A DNA stretch of 64,000 nt, from contig NZ_CP072333.1 in assembly GCF_018127745.1 (NCBI RefSeq), forward strand, positions 1,984,001 through 2,048,000, in the 5' to 3' direction. The notes beneath the pieces were generated by a model. The model saw only the letters and a list, made by a program, of their open reading frames with translations, was not told where the DNA came from and ran no database searches. The position numbers and the translations under genes were made by a program. Shown piece after piece: positions 44,122-56,668 of this stretch; position 1 is the stretch's first letter, and every line of letters begins with the position of its first letter. Source of the DNA: Porphyromonas sp. oral taxon 275 (GTDB lineage: Bacteria; Bacteroidota; Bacteroidia; Bacteroidales; Porphyromonadaceae).

Positions 44122-44592
44122 ATGCAGCTCATCCTCCTAGTCGTAGGCAAGACCGATAGCAAGCACATCGAGGAGCTGATGCAGCACTACGCGGCACGGC
44201 TCAAGCATTACCTCCCCTTCGAGCTCAAGGTGATCCCCGACCTCAAGCGAGGTCGCCTCGGCGAGGCGCAGCAGTGCGTGGAGGAGGGGCGCGAGCTGCT
44301 CAGGCAGGTGCAGCCAGGCGATCGCCTTTGGCTCTTCGACGAGCGCGGTGACCAGCTCACCAGCCGCACCTTCACCCAGCGCATCGAGCAGGTGATGATC
44401 TCGGGCGAGCGCCGCCTGATCCTCGCCATCGGCGGGCCCTACGGCTTCTCCGAGGAGGTCTATGCCCGCGCTCAGGGACTCGTAGGGCTGAGCAAGATGA
44501 CCTTCTCGCATCAGATGGTGCGCCTCTTCGCCCTGGAGCAGCTCTATAGGGCACAGACCATCCTACGCGGCGAGCCTTACCACCATGACTAG
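44122..44592 (+). CDS. rlmH: 23S rRNA (pseudouridine-1915-N3) methyltransferase RlmH
   Basis: The protein has 156 residues from ATG 44122 (MQLILLVVGKTDSKHIEEL); an earlier in-frame ATG at 44062 falls in the terminator region. SPOUT signatures are present: LWLFDERGDQLTSRTFTQ, LILAIGGPYGFSEEV, LSKMTFSHQMVRLFALEQLYRA. Length is exactly that of RlmH (155-160). It methylates helix 69 of 23S rRNA. It overlaps the next gene by 8 bp. Confidence 0.97.
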   Translation: MQLILLVVGKTDSKHIEELMQHYAARLKHYLPFELKVIPDLKRGRLGEAQQCVEEGRELLRQVQPGDRLWLFDERGDQLTSRTFTQRIEQVMISGERRLILAIGGPYGFSEEVYARAQGLVGLSKMTFSHQMVRLFALEQLYRAQTILRGEPYHHD

Positions 44593-46354
44593 ACAGATCG
44601 CACGGCTCTACAGCCGCCTCAAGGCCTTCATCAGCGCAGGCGACCAGCGCATCTACTACTGGATCCTCGTGCTGGCGCTGCTGGTGCCCAACCTCGTCCT
44701 CTCCATCGTCATGCAGCAGTCCAGCGTGGGGCGCATCCTCAACGTGCTGGTCATGCTGCCCATCTACATGCTGCTGCTAGCGCTAGCCAAGCGCCCTGGG
44801 CGCATCTATTGGGGCCTGGTGGTGCTGATCCTCCTGCACGTCTTCCAGCTCGTGCTCCTGACGATCTTCAGCGGCTCGGTGGTAGCGGTGGATATGATCC
44901 TCAACCTCTTCACCTCCGAGCCCGATGAGGCGGGCGAACTCCTCTCCAACATCCTCCTACCCATCTCGGGCATCCTCGGGGGCTATGTCCTGACGCTGCT
45001 GCTGGCTACCGCCTCGGCACGCAATCCGCGGCCGCTCCCGCCCAGCTTCCGCCGCCGTGTGAGCCTCTGGGGACTGGGGCTACTACTGCTGGCGCTGCCC
45101 ATCTGGGTGGGGGCGAAGCGTCGCGCGCCTTACCTCCACCTGCGCGCTGAGGTCTATCCGATGAGCGTCTTCTACAACATGTACCTAGCGACGAAGAAGC
45201 TCAGCGAAGTCATCCACTACGGCTACAGCTCGGAGGACTTCAGCTACGGAGCCACGAGCAAGCACCCTAAGGACGAGCGTGAGGTCTACGTCCTTGTCCT
45301 CGGAGAGACCAATCGCGCCTACAGCTGGAGCCTCTACGGCTACGGTCGCCCCACGACACCACGCCTGGACAGCCTCGCTGGGAGCGGGCAGCTGAGCGTC
45401 TATCGCGACGTCTTGACCCAGTCCAACACCACCTACAAGAGTATCCCCATCATCCTCTCCCCTGCTGATGCCGAGGCTGCCGACCAGCTGCCGCGCATAC
45501 AGGGCATACTGACGGCCTTCCGTGAGGCAGGCTTCTACACCGCCTACGTGACGAATCAGCCCGGCAATCACAGCTATGTGGACTTCTTCGCCATGCAGGG
45601 GGATGAATACCATTCGCTGCGTAAGGATAGGAAGCTACAGCAGCGCAAGGGGCAGCGTCCCGGGCGGCTCTACGATAGAGACATGCTCCCCTATCTGGAT
45701 CGCCTACTCTCCAGTGAGCACCCCAAGCTCTTCATCGTCCTGCACACCTACGGGGCGCACTTCAGCTACAGAGACCGCTATCCCGCAGAGGAGGCTGCCT
45801 TCCCCGTCGGCAAGCGCTATTCGGGCAGTGAGGGTGATAGCCTAAGCCTACGGGCTGCCTACGACAATGCCGTGCGCCAGACCGACCACTTCGTCGCCGA
45901 GGTCATCGCACGCCTCGGGCAGCAGGACCGCCTGGCTGCGATGCTCTATGTCTCCGACCACGGGGAGGATGTGTACGACGACAGTCGCGAGCGCTTCCTG
46001 CACTCCTCGCCCGACATCTCCTACTACCAGCTGCACGTACCGCTCGTGCTGTGGACCTCGCCCAGCTATAGGGAGCACTACCCGCTGGTATGGCGCGCCG
46101 CGCTGTCCAATCAGCATCAGCCTGCCTCGACCAACGCCGTCTTCCACACCCTACTGGATGTCGCGGGCGTCACGACACGCTACCGCCAGGAGACTAAGTC
46201 GCTGGTGAACCGTGCCTTCAAGGCGGGGCAGCGCTACTACCTTAACGACCGCTACGAGTGCGTGCCCATAGAGCAGCTGGAGCTGGCGGACGAGGATCTG
46301 GAGCTCATACGGCGTATGGGCCTGCACTTCGCCCCCAGTGTGCCCTGCCCTTAG
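44585..46354 (+). CDS. Phosphoethanolamine transferase (EptA-like), lipid A modification
   Basis: The protein has 589 residues. Four to five membrane segments lie within the first 190 residues, then an alkaline-phosphatase/sulfatase-type periplasmic domain: VLVLGETNRAYSWSLYGYGRPTTPRLD, the nucleophile region TQSNTTYKSIPIIL (Thr), VLHTYGAHFSYRDRYP, and LYVSDHGEDVYDD with the metal-binding Asp-His. These match EptA-type enzymes, which add phosphoethanolamine to lipid A and lower sensitivity to cationic peptides. Substrate (lipid A versus another glycan) is inferred. Translation is coupled to rlmH by overlap. Confidence 0.88.
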   Translation: MTRQIARLYSRLKAFISAGDQRIYYWILVLALLVPNLVLSIVMQQSSVGRILNVLVMLPIYMLLLALAKRPGRIYWGLVVLILLHVFQLVLLTIFSGSVVAVDMILNLFTSEPDEAGELLSNILLPISGILGGYVLTLLLATASARNPRPLPPSFRRRVSLWGLGLLLLALPIWVGAKRRAPYLHLRAEVYPMSVFYNMYLATKKLSEVIHYGYSSEDFSYGATSKHPKDEREVYVLVLGETNRAYSWSLYGYGRPTTPRLDSLAGSGQLSVYRDVLTQSNTTYKSIPIILSPADAEAADQLPRIQGILTAFREAGFYTAYVTNQPGNHSYVDFFAMQGDEYHSLRKDRKLQQRKGQRPGRLYDRDMLPYLDRLLSSEHPKLFIVLHTYGAHFSYRDRYPAEEAAFPVGKRYSGSEGDSLSLRAAYDNAVRQTDHFVAEVIARLGQQDRLAAMLYVSDHGEDVYDDSRERFLHSSPDISYYQLHVPLVLWTSPSYREHYPLVWRAALSNQHQPASTNAVFHTLLDVAGVTTRYRQETKSLVNRAFKAGQRYYLNDRYECVPIEQLELADEDLELIRRMGLHFAPSVPCP

Positions 46355-46382
46355 CCCCCGTCCTTAGCCTCCTCAATAAAGA

Positions 46383-46436
46383 AGCGGGACAGCGCTGCGT
46401 CGTATGACGCGGCACTGTCCCGCTGGTCTTTTCTTT
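46383..46436. terminator. Terminator between convergent genes
   Basis: A long stem (AGCGGGACAG with CTGTCCCGCT, one mismatch, then GCTGCGTC with GACGCGGC) is followed on the plus strand by a T-rich run. It serves the EptA-like gene and may also stop the convergent DUF4248 transcript. Confidence 0.88.
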
Positions 46437-46466
46437 GGGCTGACTTAGCCGTGGAGGCTTAGTGTG

Positions 46467-46763
46467 CTAGTAGGGGGAGTTCGCCCGCTGGATCTCGTAG
46501 AACTCGCGGGGTGTCCCGAGCTGCTGCAGTACGACCTCGATCTGGTAGGGCGAGATCTTGCGGCGCGTCAGGCTGAAGCCTCGGCACTGGAGCTGCCGCT
46601 TGAAGAGGGCGTCGTGCGTGATGAGCTGTCTGAGCGCACGGCTAGCACTGGAGGGCTGGTAGTGGGGGAAGTAGAGGGAGGCGAGCTCGCGGAAGCTGTA
46701 CACGCGGAACTCTAGCTCGCAGTCACGCGCGAGCTTCCTCTGGAGGAGCTTACTGGTACTCAT
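46467..46763 (-). CDS. DUF4248-family protein
   Basis: The protein has 98 residues from ATG 46763 (MSTSKLLQRKLARD); an earlier ATG at 46802 adds an unlikely hydrophobic lead. The segment FRVYSFRELASLYFPHYQPSSASRALRQLI resembles the DUF4248 pattern, in which a short winged-helix-like domain recognises the phrase Y-x-x-x-E-L-A-x-x-Y-x-P. The family occurs only in Bacteroidota and has no known function; a DNA-binding role is speculative. It is monocistronic. Confidence 0.7.
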   Translation of the reverse strand: MSTSKLLQRKLARDCELEFRVYSFRELASLYFPHYQPSSASRALRQLITHDALFKRQLQCRGFSLTRRKISPYQIEVVLQQLGTPREFYEIQRANSPY

Positions 46764-46939
46764 AGATGTAGTGAGTAATAAAGGTGAATAAATGAAGTAC
46801 ATAGGGCGAAGGTTCCTCAGCCCCGTCTGGCATCGTGTTTCTCAGTATATATAGGCCAGGCTGGGGCTTGTCTCCGTCGCTTGACGGCAAAGGTACGAAA
46901 GATCTCCCCTACTCCCTCTCGGGCCTTTGCCCTCCCTGA

Positions 46940-47060
46940 TCTGCTCGCCGTCTCACCCTTGTTTGAGCGCTGCACTACCCTATTTCGAGCGTCATCTAGC
47001 GCTCCTCTCAGCTCACCTTCCCTTTACGCTCCCTGTTCTTTGAGCTCCTTCGTAGCGCTG
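46940..47060. repeat. Weak 22-bp-phased region upstream of the rpmH terminator
   Basis: GAGC/CAGC/TAGC segments occur at 46965, 46987, 47009 and 47053, in one 22-bp phase. The signal is low and could be chance. The rest of the gap 46764-47072 shows no gene. Confidence 0.3.
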
Positions 47061-47072
47061 CCCGAGGGGTAC

Positions 47073-47112
47073 AAAAAGAGCGGGAGGTGAGCCACTGACT
47101 CACCTCCCGCTT
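47073..47112 (-). terminator. Terminator of rpmH
   Basis: On the minus strand a 12-bp stem GCGGGAGGTGAG with CTCACCTCCCGC is followed by TCTTTTTG. Confidence 0.88.
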
Positions 47113-47152
47113 GATATCTAGGTGCATGCCCTAGGGCATGCTGCCGAGTCGA

Positions 47153-47299
47153 CTAGTACTCGTCCGAAACGCTGAGCTTAGCGCGACCCTTAGCGCGACG
47201 TGCTGCGAGCACACGGCGGCCGTTAGCCGTAGCCATACGTGCACGGAAGCCGTGCTTGTTCTTTCTCTTGCGGTTCGAGGGCTGGAACGTTCTTTTCAT
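47153..47299 (-). CDS. rpmH: 50S ribosomal protein L34
   Basis: A 48-residue ORF translates as [20 protein letters not shown], then [28 protein letters not shown]. This is a textbook L34 with the usual MKRT(F/Y)QPS start. L34 is among the smallest large-subunit proteins. It has its own -7 box and terminator. It is not beside rnpA or dnaA, as expected in Bacteroidota. Confidence 0.97.
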   Translation of the reverse strand: MKRTFQPSNRKRKNKHGFRARMATANGRRVLAARRAKGRAKLSVSDEY

Positions 47300-47354
47300 C
47301 TCTGTGTCTAAATATATTTAGTTCTTACTGTTCTATGCTGCACAATTTGAGTGA

Positions 47355-47362
47355 CAAAGATA
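47355..47362 (-). promoter_or_regulatory. -7 box of rpmH
   Basis: The minus strand reads TATCTTTG (TAnnTTTG), 56 bp upstream of the rpmH ATG. Confidence 0.75.
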
Positions 47363-47428
47363 GTCAATTTTCTTGAAGCAGCCTCCGCGCGCAGCTCGGG
47401 ATGCCTCGAGGCGGTGCTCCGATCTAGG

Positions 47429-47929
47429 CTACCACAGCTGGGCGGCATCGACAAAGTGTATGCCCTTGCCCTCGGCGCGCAGCAGCTCGACGAGGCTGCG
47501 GACGGGGAGACAGAGCGTCGCCGTATTGTCGCAGGGATGTATCCCGATGAGGGCACCCTCGGCTGCGTACTCGTTGTCGAGATAGAGCTCCACCTGGTGC
47601 GTCGCGTCGTGGAGTAGCCCCAGAGGCGAGACGGAGCCCGCCTTGAGGCCAAGGATGCGCTCCAGCTCCTCCTCGCTGGCGAAGGTCAGGGTACGCGTGC
47701 CGTAGAGTCGTTTGAACTTGTTGAGCTTTACTCGTTTGTCCCCGCGCAGGGTGATGAGGTAGAAGCGCTCGTGCCTATCGTCGCGTACGAAGATGTTCTT
47801 GGCCATGGCCTCGGGATGTGGGAGGCCTAGCTCGGAGAGCGTCGTCATGCTGTGCGCCGCGGCGTGCTCAGTCAGCTGGTAGTCTATGTGACGCTCCTGG
47901 AGGTAGTCGTAGATGGCTTGCTTGTCCAT
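47429..47929 (-). CDS. YbaK/ProX-type aminoacyl-tRNA deacylase
   Basis: The protein has 166 residues. The fold is recognisable from HAAAHSMTTLSELGLPHPEAMAKNIFVRDDR, FYLITLRGDKRVKLNKFKRLYG, the LKAGSVSPLGLLHD segment and the LIGIHPCDNTATLCLPV end. This is the ProX group (prolyl-tRNA synthetase-associated domain), which hydrolyses mischarged Ala-tRNA-Pro. It stands alone, as a freestanding trans-editing factor. It is 21 bp downstream of mutY and probably shares its transcript. Confidence 0.92.
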   Translation of the reverse strand: MDKQAIYDYLQERHIDYQLTEHAAAHSMTTLSELGLPHPEAMAKNIFVRDDRHERFYLITLRGDKRVKLNKFKRLYGTRTLTFASEEELERILGLKAGSVSPLGLLHDATHQVELYLDNEYAAEGALIGIHPCDNTATLCLPVRSLVELLRAEGKGIHFVDAAQLW

Positions 47930-47950
47930 GAGATATACTAGGGGGAAGGC

Positions 47951-49060
47951 TTAGTCCTCAGCCTCCTCGAGGAGGCGCGTAAGGAGTACGGGCATGGCGT
48001 AGCGCTCTTGCTCGGCCTCGGGGATCAGGAGCCAGGGCTGCTCGTCCTCTTCGGTGGGAGGCATGAGCCCCTCGGCCTCGATGAGGTAGAGCTCGGCATA
48101 GAGCTGCTGGTGCGAGAGGCGGTGCTTAGCTCTGGCACGAGGCTGGGGATGAAGGCGCGGCGCACGTAGCTGCCCGAGGAGCGCAGAGAGACGCGGGTGC
48201 GCCAAGAGCGTCTCCGTGCTCAGGGGCTCTTCGCCGCCCTCGATGAGCGGCAGCTCGTAGAGCCCCTGCCAGATGTCGCCCGCACCGCGACGCCGTAGGA
48301 GGCGGCTGGTCGCCCCAGCCTCCCCGAGGCGCACGAGGAAGTAGTACATATAGCGGGGACGGACGCGCGTCTTGCCCTGCTTGATGGGCAGCGTCTCGGC
48401 TATCCCTCGGCGGTAGCCCTCGCACTGCTCCTGGACGGGGCACTCGGGGCAATGGGGATTGCGTGGCGTGCAGCAGAGGGCGCCGAGCTCGATGAGGGCC
48501 TGGTTGTGCCGACTGGGATGCTCGCGATCCAGCAGTTCCTCGGCTAGCTGCCAGTAGACGCGCTGCCCTGCGCCCGTATCTATGGGATCGGTGAGGGCGA
48601 AGAGACGGCTGAGGACGCGGTACACATTGCCATCCACCGTCGGGAAGGGCAGGTTGTAGGCAAAGGAGAGTATTGCCCCACGCGTGTAGGGCCCGACCCC
48701 GGGCAGACGGCTGAGCTCCTCGAGCGTGCGTGGCAGCTCGCCTCCGAAGTCCGAGACGATGATCTGGGCGGCGCGCCTGAGGTTGCGTCCGCGGGAGTAA
48801 TAGCCCAGTCCCTGCCACAGCAGCAGCACCTCGTCCTCGCTGGCGGCCGCCAGGTCGTAGACCGTGGGGAAGGCCTCGGTGAAGCGATGGTAGTAGCTCA
48901 TCCCCTGGTCCACGCGCGTCTGCTGGAGGATGACCTCCGAGAGGAGCACGTGGTAGGCCGACACGTCGCGGCGCCAGGGTAGGTCGCGGGCCTCGCGGTC
49001 GTACCAGGCACCTAGGCGCTGCCTCAGCGTCCTATATAGAGAGGATGCGGAGGTCTTCAA
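47951..49060 (-). CDS. mutY: A/G-specific adenine DNA glycosylase MutY
   Basis: The protein has 369 residues. The catalytic Glu is E42 in [15 protein letters not shown]. The helix-hairpin-helix is [20 protein letters not shown], followed by [16 protein letters not shown] with the catalytic Asp. The 4Fe-4S cluster cysteines are in [24 protein letters not shown]-like C-terminal domain binds 8-oxoG. MutY removes adenine mispaired with 8-oxoguanine. The first 29 bp of the frame overlap the end of pfkA, so a slightly later start is possible. Confidence 0.95.
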   Translation of the reverse strand: MKTSASSLYRTLRQRLGAWYDREARDLPWRRDVSAYHVLLSEVILQQTRVDQGMSYYHRFTEAFPTVYDLAAASEDEVLLLWQGLGYYSRGRNLRRAAQIIVSDFGGELPRTLEELSRLPGVGPYTRGAILSFAYNLPFPTVDGNVYRVLSRLFALTDPIDTGAGQRVYWQLAEELLDREHPSRHNQALIELGALCCTPRNPHCPECPVQEQCEGYRRGIAETLPIKQGKTRVRPRYMYYFLVRLGEAGATSRLLRRRGAGDIWQGLYELPLIEGGEEPLSTETLLAHPRLSALLGQLRAPRLHPQPRARAKHRLSHQQLYAELYLIEAEGLMPPTEEDEQPWLLIPEAEQERYAMPVLLTRLLEEAED

Positions 49061-50012
49061 CGAGGTCTTCGTCTATGGGCTTGTTCTTCTTCACCGCCTT
49101 GGAGAAGGGTACGTAGACGAGGGCGTCGTTGACGATGCCTATCATCACGTTGCGCTGGCCCTCCATCAGAGCCTCGATGGCAGCGACGCCCATGCGGCTG
49201 GCGATGATGCGGTCCTGAGCGCTGGGCGAGCCCCCGCGCTGGATGTGCCCGAGGATGACGACGCGCACGTCGAACTGTGGGTACTCCTTCTCCACACGCT
49301 CGGCGACCTTCATCGCCCCGCCGGTGCTCTCGCTCTCGCTGACGAGGACGATGCTGCTGTTCTTGGTCTTGCGGAAGCCATTCTCTATGGTCTCCGCCAG
49401 CTGGTCCTTCTCGAAGGCGTATTCGGGGATGATGGCGGCCTCGGAGCCCGTGGCGATGGCGCCGTTGAGGGCAAGGAAGCCCGCCTCGCGTCCCATGACC
49501 TCGACGAAGAAGAGGCGCTCGTGGGAGCTAGCTGTGTCGCGTATCTTGTCCACAGCAGTGACGATGGTATTGAGCGCCGTATCGTAGCCTATGGTGAGGT
49601 CGGTGCCGTAGAGATCGTTGTCGATGGTGGCAGGCAGCCCGACAATGGGCACGTCCCACTCCTCGGCCAGCTCGCGAGCGCCTGAGAGCGAGCCGTCGCC
49701 GCCGATGACTACGAGGGCGTCGATGCCGTGTGCCTTCATCGTCTGGTAGGCCTGGGCACGCCCCTCTGCGTTGCGGAACTCCTGGCAGCGGGCGGTCTTG
49801 AGGATCGTCCCTCCGCGCTGGATGATGTTGCTCACGTGCTGCGTCTCGAAGTCCTCGATCTCCTGCGTGATGAGGCCCTTGAAGCCTCGGTAAATTGCCT
49901 TGACGCGTATGCCGTGGTAGATGGCGGTGCGCGTGACAGAGCGGATGGCGGCGTTCATCCCGGGGGCATCACCTCCCGAGGTCAGTACGCCGATACATTT
50001 GATAGCGGCCAT
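49032..50012 (-). CDS. pfkA: ATP-dependent 6-phosphofructokinase
   Basis: The protein has 326 residues. Signatures are [19 protein letters not shown] (ATP-binding), [55 protein letters not shown] and [22 protein letters not shown]. The GGDGS motif indicates the ATP-dependent rather than the pyrophosphate-dependent enzyme. It commits fructose 6-phosphate to glycolysis. mutY and the ProX-type gene follow on the same strand. Confidence 0.97.
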   Translation of the reverse strand: MAAIKCIGVLTSGGDAPGMNAAIRSVTRTAIYHGIRVKAIYRGFKGLITQEIEDFETQHVSNIIQRGGTILKTARCQEFRNAEGRAQAYQTMKAHGIDALVVIGGDGSLSGARELAEEWDVPIVGLPATIDNDLYGTDLTIGYDTALNTIVTAVDKIRDTASSHERLFFVEVMGREAGFLALNGAIATGSEAAIIPEYAFEKDQLAETIENGFRKTKNSSIVLVSESESTGGAMKVAERVEKEYPQFDVRVVILGHIQRGGSPSAQDRIIASRMGVAAIEALMEGQRNVMIGIVNDALVYVPFSKAVKKNKPIDEDLVEDLRILSI

Positions 50013-50189
50013 ATTGCTTGCTTGGTATGAGTAGTCTAGTTGGTTCGCACGTGCCTAGGCGTGCTGTGCCTTGTCTGTGCGGAGAGCTTGGATGAAGGGC
50101 TGTCCTATCGCTTTAGGACAAGTCTCGGAGCAGGCCTAGCGGGCTCGGGGCAGTGTCTCTGTAGGGGGGCAGCGGCGTGAGGGGCTAGG

Positions 50190-50320
50190 CGGGCTCGTAT
50201 TTCTTATATAACTTTTCGGAGAATATTATATTACTTTCTGACGAATATTCTATTACTTTTCGCTGAAAGTTATATTACTTTCTCCCCATTCTTATATTAC
50301 TTTGCTCCCTCCCCCTTAGC
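50190..50320. repeat. 22-bp tandem array, AT type, 5-6 units
   Basis: TATATAAC/TATATTAC-type octamers lie at 50205, 50227, 50249, 50271 and 50293, exactly 22 bp apart. Cores include AAAGTTATATTACTTT and AATATTATATTACTTT, the same as in the 31.8-32.3 kb array and in the same orientation. It occupies part of the 0.43-kb gap between pfkA and pdxJ. The rest of the gap (50013-50189, 50321-50437) shows no gene or clear promoter. Confidence 0.92.
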
Positions 50321-50437
50321 TGTCAGCTCGCTGCTCCTTATATAGGGGCTTCGTCCGAGGCGTCTCGAGGTGCTGCTGCGGCTTGCTCGGGGCAGCGTGC
50401 CCAGTGGGCATCTAGAGTGCTGGAGGAAGGGCGGCGG

Positions 50438-51154
50438 CTAGCGGACGAGGCAGGCGCGGTAGCGGCGGATCGTCTCCTCGAGGCCGAGGTAGAGCGCGTC
50501 GGAGATGAGGGCATGGCCTATGGAGACCTCGGCCAGCTGAGGCAGCTGCTCGGAGAAGTAGCGGAGGTTCTCGAGGCTGAGGTCATGCCCAGCGTTCAGC
50601 CCGAGGCCGAGGCTGGTAGCGTGTACCGCAGCGCGGGCGAAGGGGGCGACGGCGGCTGCCCTGTCCTCGGGGTAGAGGCGTGCATAGGGCTCGGTGTAGA
50701 GCTCGACGCGCTGGGTACCCAGGCGTGCGGCCTCATCGAGGTTCTCCAGATCCGTGCCGACGAAGATGGAGGAGCGTATGCCCCACTCGTGGAGGGCGGC
50801 GAGGATATCGCTGAGGAAGTCACGATGGGCGGCGACATCCCAGCCTGCGTCGCTGGTCAGGGCGTCGGGCGCATCGGGCACGAGCGTCACCTGATGCGGG
50901 CGTACCTGCTCCACCAGGCGCATGAACTCGGGGCTAGGATTACCCTCGATGTTGAACTCAGTGGTCACGATCTCCCGCAGCTCGTAGACATCGCGGTAGC
51001 GTATGTGACGCTCGTCGGGGCGGGGATGTACGGTGATCCCCTGGGCGCCGAAGCGCTCGCAGTCCCGCGCCACCTGTAGGAGGTCGGGGACATTGCCCCC
51101 ACGCGCGTTGCGCAGGGTCGCCACCTTGTTGATGTTCACACTTAGCTGTGTCAT
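50438..51154 (-). CDS. pdxJ: Pyridoxine 5'-phosphate synthase PdxJ
   Basis: The protein has 238 residues of the PdxJ TIM barrel: [110 protein letters not shown] and [19 protein letters not shown]. It condenses 1-deoxyxylulose 5-phosphate with aminoacetone phosphate derivative in vitamin B6 synthesis. Divergent from nadK. Confidence 0.97.
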   Translation of the reverse strand: MTQLSVNINKVATLRNARGGNVPDLLQVARDCERFGAQGITVHPRPDERHIRYRDVYELREIVTTEFNIEGNPSPEFMRLVEQVRPHQVTLVPDAPDALTSDAGWDVAAHRDFLSDILAALHEWGIRSSIFVGTDLENLDEAARLGTQRVELYTEPYARLYPEDRAAAVAPFARAAVHATSLGLGLNAGHDLSLENLRYFSEQLPQLAEVSIGHALISDALYLGLEETIRRYRACLVR

Positions 51155-51188
51155 ATGTCTAACTTATATATATTTGTAGTAGATAATA

Positions 51189-51220
51189 GGTCTCATCGAG
51201 ACCTAAGCGGGACAAAGATA
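51189..51220 (-). promoter_or_regulatory. pdxJ -7 box and leader hairpin
   Basis: The minus strand reads TATCTTTG (complement 51213-51220), 59 bp upstream of pdxJ. Just downstream in the transcript is a small perfect hairpin GGTCTC-ATC-GAGACC (51189-51203). Confidence 0.65.
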
Positions 51221-51270
51221 CGGCTTTCTCTAGCTAGCGCCGTCTAGCCGAAGGGCCTCCCAGATGGACT

Positions 51271-52143
51271 ATGTACAAGATAGCACTCATCGCCTCGCAG
51301 CACCTGGACGGTCACGCTGCGCACCTTGCCGAGCTGCTGGCTGTCCTTGACAGACCGGACGTGCGGCTGTACCTGGATCCGAGCTTCGAGACGATGCTGC
51401 GCGAGCAGTTCGGTCTAGAGCCCCGACTGGCAGGGCACCTGCCTCCCTACCCCACTCCACTAGATGTAGACTTTGTGCTGAGCCTTGGCGGCGATGGTAC
51501 CTTCCTGAGGGCTGCCCGCCGTGTCTTCGCCCAGGAGATCCCCGTGTTGGGGCTCAATATGGGACGCCTCGGCTTCCTCACCGACCGCGGGATCACCGAG
51601 GCACTGCCGCTGATGGAGCGTCTCTTCACCGAGGACTACACGCTGGAGACGCGTATGCTGCTCTCGGTCGAGGTGGACGGTCAGTGCCAGGGCGACGTGC
51701 TCAATGAGGTCGCCCTCCTCAAGCGTGAGACGGGCTCGATGATCACCATCCACACCATGCTGGGCGATGACTTCCTCGCGGACTACGACTGCGACGGGCT
51801 GATTATCGCCACACCCTCGGGCTCTACGGCCTATTCCCTCGGGGCAGGTGGCCCCTTGATGATGCCAGGCTCGCGCTGTATGCTCCTGACGCCCATAGCC
51901 CCGCACTCGCTGACGATGCGCCCGCTCGTCGTGCCCGAGGCTACGGATCTGGAGCTCAGCGTACGCGCGCGCAACAATAGCTATATGCTCGTGCTCGATG
52001 GGCAGGCACGCATCCTGCCCTGCGGGACGAAGGTGCGCATACGCAAGTCCACACGCCAGCTGCAGGTCATGCACCTCAGTCCCCACTCCTTCGCCGATAC
52101 CCTGAGGCGCAAGCTCCTCTGGGCCGCTCCTGTACGCGAGTAG
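51271..52143 (+). CDS. nadK: NAD kinase
   Basis: The protein has 290 residues. The key motif VLSLGGDGTFLRAARRV (about 72-88) holds the catalytic Asp, followed by GLNMGRLGFLTD, LNEVALLKRETGSMITI and the conserved TPSGSTAYSLGAGGPLMMP. It phosphorylates NAD to NADP using ATP or polyphosphate. Length is standard. It runs divergently from pdxJ and is 75 bp upstream of the beta-galactosidase start. Confidence 0.97.
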   Translation: MYKIALIASQHLDGHAAHLAELLAVLDRPDVRLYLDPSFETMLREQFGLEPRLAGHLPPYPTPLDVDFVLSLGGDGTFLRAARRVFAQEIPVLGLNMGRLGFLTDRGITEALPLMERLFTEDYTLETRMLLSVEVDGQCQGDVLNEVALLKRETGSMITIHTMLGDDFLADYDCDGLIIATPSGSTAYSLGAGGPLMMPGSRCMLLTPIAPHSLTMRPLVVPEATDLELSVRARNNSYMLVLDGQARILPCGTKVRIRKSTRQLQVMHLSPHSFADTLRRKLLWAAPVRE

Positions 52144-55302
<3,159 letters not shown>

Positions 55303-55354
55303 CCCTGGGGCTAAGGAACCTAAGAGCTGCCGCTGCCGCTAGAGGCAAATAAAG

Positions 55355-55400
55355 AGCGCGCCCTGCCAACCTCATCGGGTCGGCAGGACGCGCGCCTTTT
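55355..55400 (+). terminator. Terminator of the beta-galactosidase gene
   Basis: A GC-rich stem (GCGCGCCCTGCC with GGCAGGACGCGCGC, imperfect) is followed by CTTTTATA. It also lies downstream of the convergent ldh gene. Confidence 0.75.
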
Positions 55401-55422
55401 ATACTAGGCTCGGGGCACTCGG

Positions 55423-56427
55423 CTATTCCGTCACAGCGTTGGGCAGCTCGTGGCCGAGGACGAAGTCACGGATGTTGCCGAAGGTCGTGTGGGCGATGTT
55501 GCTCGTGGCCTCACGGGTGAAGAAGGCCTGGTGCGAGGTCATGATGACGTTGTTGAAGGACAGCAGGCGCGCCAGCGTGTCGTCGTCGATGATCTTGTCA
55601 CTCTTGTCCTTGTAGAAGTAGGGTTCCTCTTCCTCGTAGACGTCGAGCCCTGCGAAGCCGACCTGCTTGTTCTTGAGGCCCTCGATAAGGTCCTCGGAGT
55701 GGATCAGGCGGCCGCGTCCCGTATTGATGATCATGACGCCCTTCTTCATCTTGGCGATGCTCTCGCGGTTGATGATATACTCCGTCTCGGGCGTCAGGGG
55801 GCAGTGCAGGGAGATGATGTCCGAGCCTGCGTAGAGCTCGTCGAGGCTGACGTAGCGCACCTGGTTGGCCTCTGCGAAGGCGTGGTCGGGATAGAGGTCG
55901 TAGGCCAGTACATTCATGCCGAAGCCGCGCAGGATGCCGATGAGCACCTTGGCGATCTTACCCGTGCCGATGACCCCGAGCGTCTTGCCGTACATGTCGA
56001 AGCCCATGAGTCCGTTCAGGGAGAAGTTACCGTCACGCGTACGCCAGCTAGCGCGCTGGATCTTGCGGTTCAGCGAGAGCATGAGGGCCACGGCGTACTC
56101 GGCCACAGCGTGGGGCGAGTAGGCGGGGACGCGCGCCACGGTGATGCCTGTGGCCTTGGCGGCGGGCAGGTCTACGTTGTTGTAGCCTGCGCAGCGCAGG
56201 GCGATCATCTTGACGCCGTTCTGCTTGAGCTCGGCGATGATCTCGGCGTTGAGGTCGTCGTTGACGAAGACGCAGACGGCGTCGGCGCCGCGCGTCAGGG
56301 AGATGTTGTCGTGGCTAAGGTTGCCCGTATAGTACTTGATATCGAAGCCATATTCTTCGTTTACCTCGTTGAAGGTCGCCTTATCGTAAGGCATCGTGCC
56401 GAAGAACGCTATAGTAGTCTTGTTCAT
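55423..56427 (-). CDS. ldhA: D-lactate dehydrogenase-like 2-hydroxyacid dehydrogenase
   Basis: The protein has 334 residues of the D-isomer 2-hydroxyacid dehydrogenase family. NAD-binding GVIGTGKIAKVLIGILRGFGM (about 152) and the catalytic Arg in IINTGRGRLI, Glu in GLDVYEEEEPYF and His in TSHQAFFTREA are present. The early IALRCAGYNNVDL is typical of fermentative LdhA. It reduces pyruvate to D-lactate and recycles NADH. The monocistronic gene has a -7 box at 56471. Confidence 0.92.
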   Translation of the reverse strand: MNKTTIAFFGTMPYDKATFNEVNEEYGFDIKYYTGNLSHDNISLTRGADAVCVFVNDDLNAEIIAELKQNGVKMIALRCAGYNNVDLPAAKATGITVARVPAYSPHAVAEYAVALMLSLNRKIQRASWRTRDGNFSLNGLMGFDMYGKTLGVIGTGKIAKVLIGILRGFGMNVLAYDLYPDHAFAEANQVRYVSLDELYAGSDIISLHCPLTPETEYIINRESIAKMKKGVMIINTGRGRLIHSEDLIEGLKNKQVGFAGLDVYEEEEPYFYKDKSDKIIDDDTLARLLSFNNVIMTSHQAFFTREATSNIAHTTFGNIRDFVLGHELPNAVTE

Positions 56428-56470
56428 TTACTTCTTGTTTGCTTTGTTTTGGATTTCTGTCTTGCGAGCG

Positions 56471-56478
56471 CAAAAATA
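56471..56478 (-). promoter_or_regulatory. -7 box of ldhA
   Basis: The minus strand reads TATTTTTG (TAnnTTTG), 44 bp before the ldhA ATG. Confidence 0.7.
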
Positions 56479-56668
56479 CAACAAATCCTCCCTCCGCTGT
56501 ACGGTACGGCTAGGGTAGGGGTCGGAGGGCTGCTCGCCGAGGCCTCTTGACCCTCCTCACAGCTGGCTTCGAGAACGGGCGCGTTATGCCTTTGCTCGCC
56601 TCGGACTAAGCCGCGGTAAGGCTTGCCCTCGGCCTCCAAGCACTGTGCGTCTATAGGGGGAGGGTGCG

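Noticed and set aside
49032..49060. 29-bp overlap of mutY and pfkA as a possible frameshift
   Set aside because: Both proteins are complete; the overlap is best explained by a coupled or slightly later mutY start.
55450..56550. 366-codon plus-strand frame opposite ldhA
   Set aside because: Antisense shadow of a well-conserved dehydrogenase with intact catalytic residues.
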